Positions 34,784 to 44,970 of a DNA stretch of 64,000 nucleotides are shown in pieces. Under the pieces are notes generated by a model, which ran no database searches, was not told the origin of the DNA, and was given only the letters and a program-made list of their open reading frames with translations. Positions within the stretch are counted from its first letter, which is position 1; every line of letters begins with the position of its first letter. Position numbers and translations under genes: made by a program. This DNA is from Maratus speciosus (taxonomy: Eukaryota; Arthropoda; Arachnida; Araneae; Salticidae), in assembly GCA_963932465.1 (NCBI GenBank), contig OZ010796.1, positions 80,919,292 through 80,983,291 on the forward strand, in the 5' to 3' direction.

Positions 34784-35512
34784 GTGGTCTCAGGACTCTT
34801 AAAACTTCAAAATTATTGAAATTTTAATTTGTTTAGATGTTAAACTCGTATCTCTTCTGAACATTTTAATATAATTTTTTCCTGTAAATTCCTATTAGAA
34901 CAGATGTTAGGGCTTTTAGAGCCCTTTTTATACCCGGTCAAAAGCTGAAGCGGTGCTTCCGAAACTTTGAAAACATTTTTCTCCAAATGACGTTTTTGGA
35001 CATAACTCGCACTATATCTCAAAACTTAAGAATTTTCATGAAGTTCATGAAATTTGCGAAACATGTGTTTCATGTTAGTCTGTATAAACTGAACCTAAAA
35101 TTTTCTTTTTATTGTTCAAAAAAGTATTTTTTTTTAGTGATTATACTGTTGAAAGTTTCAAAATTTTGCATTAGCTAAAAGCAACTTTGTATTAAAAATA
35201 TAAAAAATGCTTTAAATGCAAACTTATTTAGATTCAGGGTAATTATTACAATCTGAAATATAAGTAGGCATCAAAATTATCATCCTAGTTGCAAAATTTA
35301 TTTTGTAATCCTGCGCGTAAGCTGTTATACCAATTTTCTTCTCGTCAAATGCCTGACATTTAGGAGCCCCTTGTAAATATTAATTTTGCATCTTGCAATT
35401 TTTTAAATGCATGAAATGAAAGAACATATACTTATATCTTTCAGCATAATAAAAATTGTGTTTTAAAATCATATAGAGAGATATTTTGAGATATTAAATG
35501 TTGAAAATGGTC

Positions 35513-35544
<32 letters not shown>

Positions 35545-36073
35545 CATTTTTTCCATTTTTTAAGAGTCCTGAGACCCTTTAATTGAAAATAAATTTCTAT
35601 CAGTGTTTAAAAAAGACATCCATAAACTAAACCACTAACGCACCACTAGACTGTTTCAGAAAGACATGTAAGTGAAAAGCCATGATACATTTTCCAATAT
35701 GGAATCTTTAAATTTCATCATGACACATAATCAGCAATAAGAATAAAGTCACAAAGTAAAAATTGAATTACTAATGAAAGTTTATAGATTAAATGGTACA
35801 GTGACAGGTCTTTCATGAAACCTAACGATTAGAGCACGCTAAAAGCCATGTCATGTCACGCACGTTTGTGGTTTTACGGAGAATGTAACTGGGATAATTA
35901 TCCCTTGCAGATCTTTGAAAACCCACGTAATTTTCCTCATTTTGTGTCAAAAAATATATAAAACATACAAATTGGTTCCTTTATCAGAAAAAAATAATGT
36001 ATTTTACCCCTTCCCAGGTCAACTCTCTGGAACTGCCCATTGTCACGCAGAACGATTTCGTCTAAGGCTGAGA
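34784..36073. other. Non-coding stretch, nothing recognised
   Basis: A T-run at 35516-35544 and several 60-69 codon ORFs without motifs. GGGCTTTTAGAGCCC (34911) is a small isolated palindrome. Confidence 0.35.
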
Positions 36074-36081
36074 CCAGGGAC

Positions 36082-36270
36082 CAGTGTTGCTAGATTGGGG
36101 ACTTTTTTAATTAAGATTATTTAACTGTCACCACTTTTTTAAAATAGTATAATTCTCTTATTTTTTCACAATTTATAATCTATTTTTAAATTGGTCGAAT
36201 ATTTCTATTTCAAAAAAGTGGTGACAATCAACAATCTGGGGACAAAAAAGTCCCCAATCTGGCAACACTG
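36082..36270. mobile_element. hAT-type MITE, family E (copy E3)
   Basis: CAGTGTTGCTAGATTGGGGA ... TCCCCAATCTGGCAACACTG with a perfect 8-bp duplication CCAGGGAC (36074-36081 and 36271-36278). The core has TCACCACTTTTTTAAAATAG and CAAAAAAGTGGTGACAATCA. Confidence 0.93.
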
Positions 36271-36279
36271 CCAGGGACC

Positions 36280-37005
36280 CCAAAATTGGTCAGTATGCAA
36301 TATAGACCCCAAACAATCGACAAAGTGTCATGGAAAAAAAATAAAATATACTATTAAAAATTATTAATATAATAAGAAATTAAACTGCCTATATGTATTG
36401 GAATATTATTTTTTACTTCCTGAATTCAATATTAAATAGTTTCTTTCAATTCCCGTAATCACAATGGGGGCTTTAGAATTTTAAAGAGAAGCGCACAAAA
36501 TATTCATTTGGATATTTTAGACTTGGATTTATTTTCTTCGTTAACAAACGAAACGAGACGTATATGTGTCATCACTTTGAAAAACTTTCGCACTGGTTAA
36601 AGGCTTCCTCCATAATCTTGATCCTAACTATATTAATTTTAGCATCCTTCACATAAAAATGGCAGTTAATTTTATTAACTTAAGGTGGCAACAACAGCTT
36701 CAAAATCCTGTGGAAACACCTTATTACTGACGCATCATTTTTTCTAGAACCACTGAAACGGTTTCAGTATTTTTTATTCGAGCTATTTCAATATTTTTAT
36801 TATTATATATTTTGATTGTTCGATTTTCCTGAAAAAAAAATTCTTTTTTAGTAACGTTAAATTTTAAAAAATCGAGATTTCGTTCTGAAATTTCTTTACA
36901 TTTTTTTATTTTCATTTATTACCGAACGATCAATTTATAGTGTAGCTGCTGTCGAAACTATAAAAAAGTACATTGAAATCGCTTCAGTAATACCCGAGAA
37001 AAGGG
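36280..37005. other. Non-coding stretch, nothing recognised
   Basis: A 63-codon minus-strand ORF (36724-36915) is lysine- and asparagine-rich and not conserved elsewhere in the window. Confidence 0.3.
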
Positions 37006-37500
37006 TAGAAGAGACTAGGGACGGTTGACCGTATGGGAGGCTTGACCCACCCATCAATTTTCATATTTAAAATAATTTCAGAGTTTTATCAATAGGTGTC
37101 AACCAAAGCTATTGGAATGCTCAAATAACAGTCTTCGTTTCAGAGAGATAGTCGAAATAAGAGTGGAAAAAATCAATTGTAAGGCGTTTTCAACCTAAAA
37201 GTTGTGTTTTTTAGAAATACTTTGTAAGCTTTTTTCAGCTAAATTATATCATAGAAATTTAAGTAAGTAGGTTTGAAGTAATGCAGAAATATCGAGCTTT
37301 CATTCCAGGCATAAAGATCGTACAGAAAGTTAGGCTTAACATAACTAGTTGTGCTAGTATTTAGAAAAGGTCTATGTAGGGAGGCTTGACCCAGTCAGTG
37401 TGAGGGAGGGTTGACCAGATGCTCAAGGCTCCCCTAATTAATTGATTTTGGAAATCTTTTTATTATACACTGTGTATAATGAAAAGTTAATGGATATATC

Positions 37501-37660
37501 ATAGCTGCCAACTTGTACGGATTTTTGCTACCACTAAAATTTAACAGAAATGTCTGCCTTATTTAATTATCAAAATTCACTGCAATTCGGCGATTGAATT
37601 AGGCAAAATTTTCTATTAAATTTTAGTGATAGCAAAAATCCGTACAAGTTGGCAGCTATG
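37501..37660. mobile_element. hAT-type MITE, family D (copy D5), inside S1
   Basis: A near-perfect palindrome from ATAGCTGCCAACTTGTACGG to CCGTACAAGTTGGCAGCTAT. The flanks GATATATC and GTTATATA both derive from GGTTATATATC, which is what the uninterrupted S2 copy has (complement near 61170). Confidence 0.88.
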
Positions 37661-37839
37661 GTTATATATATAAAAGAATGTACACACACATGTACTGTAT
37701 AAAGCTACAGCAAAATGGTGTGATGGAAAAGAAAATGTTTAAAACTGACTAAAGAAAGATGGGAAAAATTGCTAGAAGGTGGGAAAGTTGATAGGAACTT
37801 TTTTCCATTTAGATATTACTTTCAATAGGTAAATAGAAA

Positions 37840-38329
37840 CAGTGGGAACGACTAGAAAAGACTAGAAAGGATGAAAGTAGCAGTCTTAACCCTTTCAGGG
37901 GCAGTGGTTTGTTTATAAGACCACTTAATTTTATTTCCGAGACGTCACAATGGCACCAGAATTATGCTAAAATCTTTTCCATTTAACATGTATGTGAAAT
38001 ATAGCCTTTTTCTTATTTTCTAATAAATTTGTTTATAATTTTCTGATGCCAGTCATTTATTTCAACATTTTAGTACTGAAAGTACTTTGCCCCTTATAGG
38101 TTTAAATCATGTTAATGATAAGTCAAGTGCTCATGCGGCTGCAAAAGAACGTAGCATCGATCGAAAAACTTTAGGAAGGTATGTAGACAAATATAACCAG
38201 GGTGAATACAGTGAGATGAAGCCAAACTATGAGGCAATTAGAGTTGTCATGTCGAGTGTCACAAAAAAAGGACAAGGAGACAAAAAAAAAGCGGGACAGT
38301 GGTTCCTAAATTCGAACATAATAACATGA
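37840..38329 (+). pseudogene. psq-type helix-turn-helix relic of a pogo-like transposase (S1)
   Basis: After conceptual removal of MITE A3, the frame reads KTRKDESSSL, then SAHAAAKERSIDRKTLGRYV and DKYNQGEYSEMKP. This is the Psq/CENP-B-type DNA-binding domain, where a helix of repeated Ala/Lys is followed by a turn and TLxRY. The S2 copy keeps SAHAAAKEHTIGLKTLGRYV. The catalytic DDE part is not recognisable downstream. The apparent ATG-started ORF at 38087 begins inside the MITE and is a chimera. Confidence 0.65.
37886..38105. mobile_element. TTAA-type MITE, family A (copy A3), inside S1
   Basis: TTAACCCTTTCAGGGGCAG ... GCCCCTTATAGGTTTAA. The same spot in S2 has an unbroken CAGCTTAAGAGTTG (complement near 60950), so the element used a single TTAA as target. 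A hairpin GTGGTTTGTTTATAAGACCAC-like structure starts about 19 bp from the left end. Confidence 0.9.
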
Positions 38330-38891
38330 AACACAATGAAAACGGAACCTGTCTCTAACAGAATACTGCCTTAAATGTTAAAATTTAATTTTCCCTGCTG
38401 TACAATGATACCTGCTCAGACAAAATCCTGTTTAAAACAAATTTTTTATCCTCTGACTTACGATTGCGTTTCAACAGGTTTGTTTAAGCATCATATTTTA
38501 AAAACATATATTTTTATAATAATTAAGGCATGTAGCATAAAGTTATTTTGCTTTTTTAAACTGATTTTTTTCCTCTTCGCAAATATTGCAATATAAAACA
38601 AAGTGGGTCAAGCCTCCCATATAGTGGGTCAACCCTCCCATATGTGGGGAGCCTTGAGCTATTATTTTTTTCATGATTAAAATCAATGAACTTTCAAATT
38701 TCTTATATGTTACACTTATGTATCAATTTTATTTTGATAACTGATTGTATAACGAATAAAATGATATATAGAACTTTATTCTACGTTCAATAAAAAATAA
38801 AAAATAATTTTGTAAAAAGTGGGTCAACCCTCCCTAGTCTCCCCTACATATCAGTTGTTTTCTATAGGATTTCCCAAGTGTTGTTGTTTCT

Positions 38892-39098
38892 TTAACAGTA
38901 GAACTACCGGAAATTTAATCAAGTTTTATAAAAATATTTTACACCAGAATTTTGATTTAAAACAGTTTAACTTTACTATTTATCGTTTTTCTTCTTTGTA
39001 TCTTTTAAATTTATTTCATAATCAAATTTATGGTTTGAACCGAAACATATTCCTATGGTAGCCGCCAAAATGACGGCTCACGGTAGTTCTAGTGTTAA
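38892..39098. mobile_element. TTAA-type MITE, family F (copy F2)
   Basis: TTAACAGTAGAACTACCGG ... CGGTAGTTCTAGTGTTAA. The hairpin AGCCGCCA-AAA-TGACGGCT (39060-39078) ends exactly 20 bp from the right edge; its stem differs from those of F1 and F3. The right TTAA is shared with A4. Confidence 0.85.
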
Positions 39099-39305
39099 CC
39101 CCTTGGGGGGCAAGCAATTACGTTTGTGAAATGCTGAATTCCCACCGGAATCTTTGAAAAATTCTATTTCAAAATAAGTAAAAGCAATTTTACGGCGTTT
39201 TTCCACCAAAGTTAGAAAAGTACATTTTAATAACATTTTTCTGGTGTAAAACTTCATTAATCATAGGTGGTATGTAATATATACCGGTGCCCCTCAAGGG
39301 GTTAA
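39095..39305. mobile_element. TTAA-type MITE, family A (copy A4)
   Basis: TTAACCCCTTGGGGGGCAAG ... GCCCCTCAAGGGGTTAA. The hairpin GGTATGTAATATATACC ends 20 bp from the right edge. It abuts F2 with a shared TTAA. Confidence 0.85.
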
Positions 39306-39597
39306 TAAAAGTTTTACTATATCTCATTAGATATACGCAATATAATTAATAAACACCATAGAATCAAATATTAAAAAATTAAACAAAAATGTTGTTCTGT
39401 TTTTCAAATAAGGTACTAGTAAAGTAGAAAAAGCTTGTAAAAGTTTGAGGAAATTCTTCAAGGTGTCAACAGACAAAAAAGCGTGAGGACCACTTGTGTA
39501 GATTTCCTTAGAGAGGAGTGTTGAATTATCTCCTAAATCTGTGAACAATAAATCGTAAATGATGATGTGAGGAAATGTTCTCAAAGGACAAGAAATG

Positions 39598-39638
<41 letters not shown>

Positions 39639-40130
39639 ATTATTGATAGAGTATCCAAGTGGTTCGGTTTTTCAATACCACCTTTTTCAAAGAAAATTTT
39701 CATTTTAGATTTTTATTGCGAATGTTGCAGAAACCAAATCAGAATGTTATTTCTATTAAAAATATTGTAAAAATCTACCAAGGAAATATTTCTTAGAAGA
39801 TGCAGGTATTTAAAAAGCTCACCATTTGGGAGCCCTGTAATGACTATACTCTCAGCAATAATAAGAAATATCTGTTGAATATATTCCTTATATATATTTT
39901 TTATGGAATTATAAAAAACAAAGGAATTTTATTTGAACAAATGTACCCGTTTAATCATAAAAATCATTGTTTTGTATGATTGTGTCTTATTAGTATTTAA
40001 AATGATTTAATTTGAGAAAATAATGGTTTCACATTTGTAAAACAAATCTTTACATAATAAGGAATTACATTTTTCGTGATTGTAAAATTATACTTTATTC
40101 AATTTTGCCGTGAATTATTATATCTTAATC
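39306..40130. other. Non-coding stretch with (TA)n
   Basis: (TA)n at 39601-39635. The 85-codon minus-strand ORF (39327-39584) has no recognisable motif. Confidence 0.35.
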
Positions 40131-40279
40131 ATAGCTGCCAACTTTTTCGCTTTCTTCCTACCACTAAAATTTTCTAGTAGATAGTGAATTGTTTAATCGT
40201 CGCAATCTCACGATTAAAGAAGGTGAATATCTCTACAAAATGTTAGTGGTAGCAAAAAAGCGTAAAAGTTGGCAGCCAT
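40131..40279. mobile_element. hAT-type MITE, family D (copy D6)
   Basis: ATAGCTGCCAACTTTTTCGC ... GCGTAAAAGTTGGCAGCCAT. The flanks TCTTAATC and TCTTAACC form a probable 8-bp duplication (7 of 8 match). Confidence 0.8.
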
Positions 40280-41632
40280 TTCTTAACCCATATTTGACCA
40301 AGTATTGAAAAAATTATTTCTTTTTGTTCAAAAATTATGGTTGAGTTTCATAAAGACACAAGAAAAGACATAAAATTGGAAAACTTACCAAAATTTTATT
40401 ATCTTCAAATTTATAGGTCTATATCATATATAAGTCTATAGTCAAATCCACTGCTATGACACTTCTTTTTTCGTATTCTTGTAACTTCTTGTTTCAAGTG
40501 AAAATGGTTCAAAGAGAGTCCAACATCACATTTTTTTTTTCTTTTGTACAATTATGATGTTGGCAACGACATTGTCTTCCGTTCTCTCAAAATTGGCAAG
40601 TTTTTAAACTCATTATAAATACGTTTTTAAAAATTAGAAAATAAGCCAGTGTAAGGCATGATTCTTTCACAGTATGTAATACTGAAACAAAAGCAATAGC
40701 ACAACTATTTTATGAGTATGAGCTATAGAAACGTATGCTGTCCTATAATGATATATGACGATGGTGAAATATGGGTTAAGAAAGTAAACATATAAGTGTA
40801 GTAATTCTGAAAAAATGTTGATTATTTATATCAATAAGACTGATACATTCTGCAGAGCTAAGGGTAATTTATTAGCTTTTTGTAAGAGTATAAAGAATAT
40901 TCCAAGTATTCGGATAATTTCTGCTGCTATCCTCATAATTGTTTGTATTACCGTTCGATAGCACCTGTGTTTTTTCCCGCATATCGATGATCGTTCACTC
41001 TATTTTCTTCTGTGTAGTTATAAAGAAAATCCGTAGATGCCAATCATTACAAGTAGATATTTCCTACGACCTGGGTAGATTTTGAAGCGATTATAAAATT
41101 TTGGCCTTTTCGTGGTCAATTACATGGTGTGTTATCATGTTTGTGTTGTTACGCGACAGATTTATCGAAACAATGAACCGTTTCTAAAATTCAAACAAAT
41201 GAAAGAACGACTGCGAAAAATTCGGCTATTTTTTTCGTCAGGTATGTTTTGCCTATTTACCGTGATTGTTTGCGGAACAAGTTCCCATAAATACATATTT
41301 GCATGCGTTAAACAATATATGCAAATAACAGTAATAGAAGTAAACTGAAATGGTAACTACCGTGGACAATTAATTGGTATGATATTATAGTATAAAGATT
41401 TGAAATGAAGCATGTAAAACTTTAGAGAAACTTTTTTTCTTTTGTGCTGATTAGGTAGCAAACTTTTTCCATCTCGATTTATGCGTTTTGTTCAGTATTT
41501 TTAAGCAATGTCGTAAGCAAAATTAATTATTCATCCGATGCGTTGTGTAATCATAAGGAATCGTTGTGTAATCATGTAGAAAACAATAAAATTTTCCCTA
41601 TATAATGCGACTCCTGCATATTATATTATTAC
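40280..41632. other. Non-coding stretch, nothing recognised
   Basis: A 78-codon ORF (41112-41348) contains a hydrophobic stretch but no known motif. This is one of the longer unassigned stretches and could hold host sequence. Confidence 0.35.
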
Positions 41633-41809
41633 AGAGTTCGTACGTGTCCTTGAATTTCGACACTAAGAAATTCTTCGGCACCGGTATTTTCTTATAGAAA
41701 AGCTCTCCTTAAATAAGATGAAATTTCGCGAGTTTAAACTAGATTTATTTTTCTATAAAAAAAATACTGATTTTTCGCTTTGAAAATAACGGTACCCGTA
41801 CGAACCCTG
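41633..41809. mobile_element. hAT-like MITE, family H (copy H2)
   Basis: CAGAGTTCGTACGTGTCC ... GGTACCCGTACGAACCCTG. The flanks TATTATTA and TATTATAT are near-identical over 8 bp. The core has GGCACCGGTATTTTC and CCTTAAATAAGATG. Confidence 0.7.
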
Positions 41810-42322
41810 TATTATATGTTATTCTGTCCTCTAAAAAAAAAACATTTTTTGAAATTTTCTCTCTATAAAGTCTTATAAAAATACAGAAACATTAATCATG
41901 GCTAATGTTTTATAGCTTGTTCTGACTAAGATTTTAATGTTTCACATTTTTCATTTTATCACTATATTCTAAAGAGTCAGTCAATTAAGCGAGAATTCAA
42001 AAAAAAAAACCTTTACAAATAAAAAAGAAACATGTTACCTGAAAAAAAAAACAGCACCTGACTTAATCAGCTGAAAATGAAGCATTTCGTTACATATTAA
42101 TGGTTCAACATAAAACATTCAAAATTTTATGCACGCCTTTCTAACATGTAGTATTATAATAGGGAAATCTGAAAATAAAGCTTGTACTTTTCCAGTATTC
42201 TGTATTGTTAATTTAAATTCTTTAAAATCTAAATATGCACCCTTTAGGTATTTTTAAATATTTTTATTATTCTAAATGATGTATTTAAACAGGATGAAAC
42301 AAAAAATTGATTATTTAATACG
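41810..42322. other. Non-coding stretch, nothing recognised
   Basis: A-runs near 41833, 42000 and 42041; no repeat boundary. Confidence 0.3.
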
Positions 42323-42370
42323 TGAATTATCTCATTGCTGACTAAGCGTAGAACCAACAGAGTGAAAAAT

Positions 42371-42443
42371 GTCCAAGCCGGGAATCAAACCCGGAACCCT
42401 TGGAATAGCGCTCCAAGTGCTCTACCATTTAAGCTACGAGGAC
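42371..42443 (-). other. tRNA-like sequence, complete cloverleaf, doubtful function
   Basis: Read on the minus strand: acceptor GTCCTCG against CTTGGAC (two mismatches), D arm GCTT...GAGC, anticodon stem TTGGA/TCCAA with loop GCGCTAT, and perfect T arm CCGGG/CCCGG with box B GGTTTGATTCC. Loop position 33 is C rather than the invariant T, and the acceptor is imperfect. I therefore regard it as tRNA-derived, not a working tRNA. Confidence 0.5.
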
Positions 42444-42492
42444 GATTGGAGCGCTATTCCAAGGGTTCCGGGTTCGATTCCCGGCTTGGACG
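42441..42492 (+). other. Partial tRNA-like sequence, mirror of the previous one
   Basis: GGAGCGCTATTCCAAGGGTT then CCGGGTTCGATTCCCGG and CTTGGAC. The D arm is absent because the palindrome centre falls there. Box B GGTTCGATTCC is intact. Confidence 0.5.
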
Positions 42493-42539
42493 TTTTTCTC
42501 TCTGTTGGTTCTACGCTTAGTCAGTAATGTGATAATTCA

Positions 42540-43371
42540 AGCATTAAATATTCAATAATTTCAAGCGTAATTTCACTGCTGAAAATTAATTTTAAAATTA
42601 ATTAAAATTATATAGAAAAAATTGATTTCCGTGAAATATTTGAAGTACTAAGGTGGGGTTGTTTTTACGCTGGATTTTTTTTATAGGGAAGCTAATTAGA
42701 TAGTCTTTAATACCATAATAATCTTTTAATAATTTATTTACCAATGATCCTTTAACATCATAACAAACTATAAAACAAATTCTTAAACTACGAAAATATA
42801 ATATAACCACGAACGAAAATATACAATAACGCATTACCAGTTATCCATGATACCGAAAAGAGTTCTTTATCACTAGATAACTAAGAAACTAATGTAGTTT
42901 CGACATTTAAAGAAATATATATAAATTTTAAGGTTTTTTTTTTTTTTTTTTTACTTCCATCGATTTTCAGAAACGTTTCCGAGTAGTTTTTATGTACCGT
43001 AAACCGGAATATCGGCTTGGAGGATGCTATTAATTCTCAATTAAGAATTTCCAGCAGCATACTTGACTTTATAGTTACAAGAGTAATAAAAAAATATTAA
43101 TTTCAATGTTAATGTTGTTAATTTATCGTTTCTGTCTGTAAAACAAGTTGTTTGAACATGAAATGTTTACTTGAAAATTTATAGCATCCAAAAAAAACAT
43201 ATGTTCCGGGTTAAGGAAAGAGATTGATACGCTATAAAAAATACTAAGAAACGTTTCCGAAAATCAATGGCTGCAAAAGAAACTCTTTTTATGAATTTTT
43301 TACTGCATCTTGAAAATCTCGTTTTTTTCTCTGAGGATTCTAAAGATAAAGAACGCTTTTTGGAATCGGCT
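42540..43371. other. Non-coding stretch, nothing recognised
   Basis: T-run at 42935-42952. GATTTTCAGAAACGTTTCCG (42962) has an inverted match AAACGTTTCCGAAAATCAAT at 43249, suggesting a degraded foldback of about 300 bp. Confidence 0.35.
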
Positions 43372-43581
43372 TTAACACTAGAACGGCGGCGAAGGGTCAT
43401 TTTGACCCTTGCCAAATGAATACATGTCGATTCGAACCAGAAAACTTTTTATAATATAAGAGTAATATATGCTACACAAAAATAACTTAAATAAATAAGT
43501 TAAATAGTTTTAAGTAAAAATTCTGATATGAAATATTTTTCTATAAAACTTGAGTAAAATTTCCCGCCGTTCTAGTGTTAA
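43372..43581. mobile_element. TTAA-type MITE, family F (copy F3)
   Basis: TTAACACTAGAACGGCGGCG ... CCGCCGTTCTAGTGTTAA. The hairpin AAGGGTCA-TTT-TGACCCTT (43392-43410) starts exactly 20 bp from the left edge. Confidence 0.88.
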
Positions 43582-43682
43582 CTCGGAAGAGTTGTATATT
43601 TTCGTTATATAGTTGTATAGTTGTATAGTTTGTATATTTTAGTTTGTGGTTATAATACATTATTCTAAATTAGAAAATATCC

Positions 43683-43842
43683 ATAGCTGCCAACTTGTAC
43701 GGATTTCTCATACCACTAAAATTTAATAGAAAATTTTATCTAATTGAATCACCGAAATTCCAGCAATTTTAACGTTTAAGTATATCAAAAATTTCTATAA
43801 AATTTTAGTGGTAAGGAAAATCCCTACATGTTGGCAGGTATG
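43683..43842. mobile_element. hAT-type MITE, family D (copy D7)
   Basis: ATAGCTGCCAACTTGTACGG ... TACATGTTGGCAGGTATG. The flanks AAATATCC and AAATATCT match 7 of 8. Confidence 0.82.
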
Positions 43843-44389
43843 AAATATCTGTCACTTTTTACAATGTGTTTCTTTAAAATATCATGTTAGAGGATCATAA
43901 TATTTTTAATAACTGTACCGTATACTTTTAGAAGAAAATTACAAATATATTTACCTGCTATTTTTTTCTTACAGAAAAATATTCCAGTTGAGTCCATCTC
44001 TGCCAATATGAAGATTTAATTAAAAATGCTTTGTTTGAGTTTAACGTTTCATCATTTTATGTACCTGCTGTACAGTGCAAACGTGCAGACATTTGTGACT
44101 AATGATTGTGGAACTATTGAATAATAAATTCACTAGTGCTTTTTAATGCTTTTAGCTTTTGAACTCGCATTCCAAAAGTGTTTGATTCATTAACTGAAAA
44201 ATCGCAATTAACAAGGTCACACACAAGCTTTATAGGCAAAACGTTTGATCATTTACCAAGCTAGCTCAAAAATGCACCTGTCGAAAAACATTCGGCGATG
44301 TGTCAAATAGAGAGGGAATAAGATTTATCTTTTGTAATTCAGTACAGTTACATGAAAACTGTAATTAAAATGGTGACTTTACATCGTTT
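43843..44389. other. Non-coding stretch, nothing recognised
   Basis: No ORF or repeat can be supported. Confidence 0.3.
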
Positions 44390-44597
44390 TTAACTCATTA
44401 AAGCCAGTTGGCAAGAAAACTTGCCAGGTAAAGCGAAGAAAATTTTTAAATTTGAATACCAGTATTTTAGTTTGGAAATTTTCATATTATTTAATCTCAG
44501 ATTTTGAGCGATTAAATAAATCCAAATTACAAAGTGGCAAAAACTGGTGACGAAGAATTAAAACAAGTGTAAAAGAGGCTCGTCGTTAATGGGTTAA
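44390..44597. mobile_element. TTAA-type MITE, family M (copy M1)
   Basis: TTAACTCATTAAAGCCAG ... CGTCGTTAATGGGTTAA. The hairpin TGGCAAG-AAAA-CTTGCCA (44409-44426) starts 19 bp from the left edge. The core has ATACCAGTATTTTAG and TATTATTTAATC. Confidence 0.82.
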
Positions 44598-44870
44598 CCC
44601 TTTGCACTAAGCGTCATTTTGAGTATTGGCTACCAGCAACTCCACGTCGTAACACAAATACTTTATTCGATCGGCACCACTTTTTTAAAAGAAGTTTCCT
44701 TCAAGTACGCAATTTAAATAATGCTCTGATTAACTGAGGCAAATTTTTTGTTACTGGTTCCAAAAACAAATTTTGTAAGGAAAGATGGTGTCGCCGCAGC
44801 GGCGACAACGGAGATTTTCACTCACCATACCATGTCGCCGCAGCGGCGACAGCGGAGTGCAAAGTGTTAA
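44594..44870. mobile_element. TTAA-type MITE, family N (copy N1)
   Basis: TTAACCCTTTGCACTAAGCG ... CGGAGTGCAAAGTGTTAA. The perfect hairpin GTCGCCGC-A-GCGGCGAC (44834-44850) ends exactly 20 bp from the right edge. The same GC-rich hairpin is repeated 46 bp further in (44788-44804). The left TTAA is shared with M1. Confidence 0.85.
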
Positions 44871-44970
44871 ACTACTTAAAAAAATGAGGGTTTTATTCCT
44901 AGTGTAATAAACGCTCTCATATTTGCTATAATTTTGTGCTAGAATACGATTTTTTAGATGTTTCCAAGTA

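Larger units (their letters stand above)
37008..38844 (+). mobile_element. pogo-like element S, copy S1
   Basis: Ends (inverted) GAAGAGACTAGGGACGGTTG and GGGGAGACTAGGGAGGGTTG, flanked by TA (37006-37007, 38845-38846). Variants of GGGTCAAGCCTCCC or GGGAGGCTTGACCCA recur at both ends in both orientations (37033, 37378, 37400, 38606, 38625, 38820). These look like subterminal transposase-binding repeats (inference). It carries a psq-type helix-turn-helix relic and later insertions of MITEs D5 and A3. Confidence 0.82.
42323..42539. mobile_element. Palindromic element carrying two converging tRNA-like sequences
   Basis: Outer arms: TGAATTATCTCATTGCTGAC and, inverted, TGAATTATCACATTACTGAC, continuing through TAAGCGTAGAACCAACAGAG. 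Each arm ends inward in a tRNA-like unit. The palindrome centre is near 42440. No target duplication was identified. Confidence 0.8.

Noticed and set aside
38087..38329. 80-codon ORF as a complete small protein
   Set aside because: Its ATG lies inside the A3 MITE; only the part after 38106 is transposase-derived.
39601..39635. Replication origin or regulatory AT element
   Set aside because: A plain (TA)n microsatellite with no further support.
42371..42443. A functional tRNA gene
   Set aside because: The cloverleaf forms, but anticodon-loop position 33 is C, the acceptor stem has mismatches, and the sequence sits in a transposon-like palindrome.
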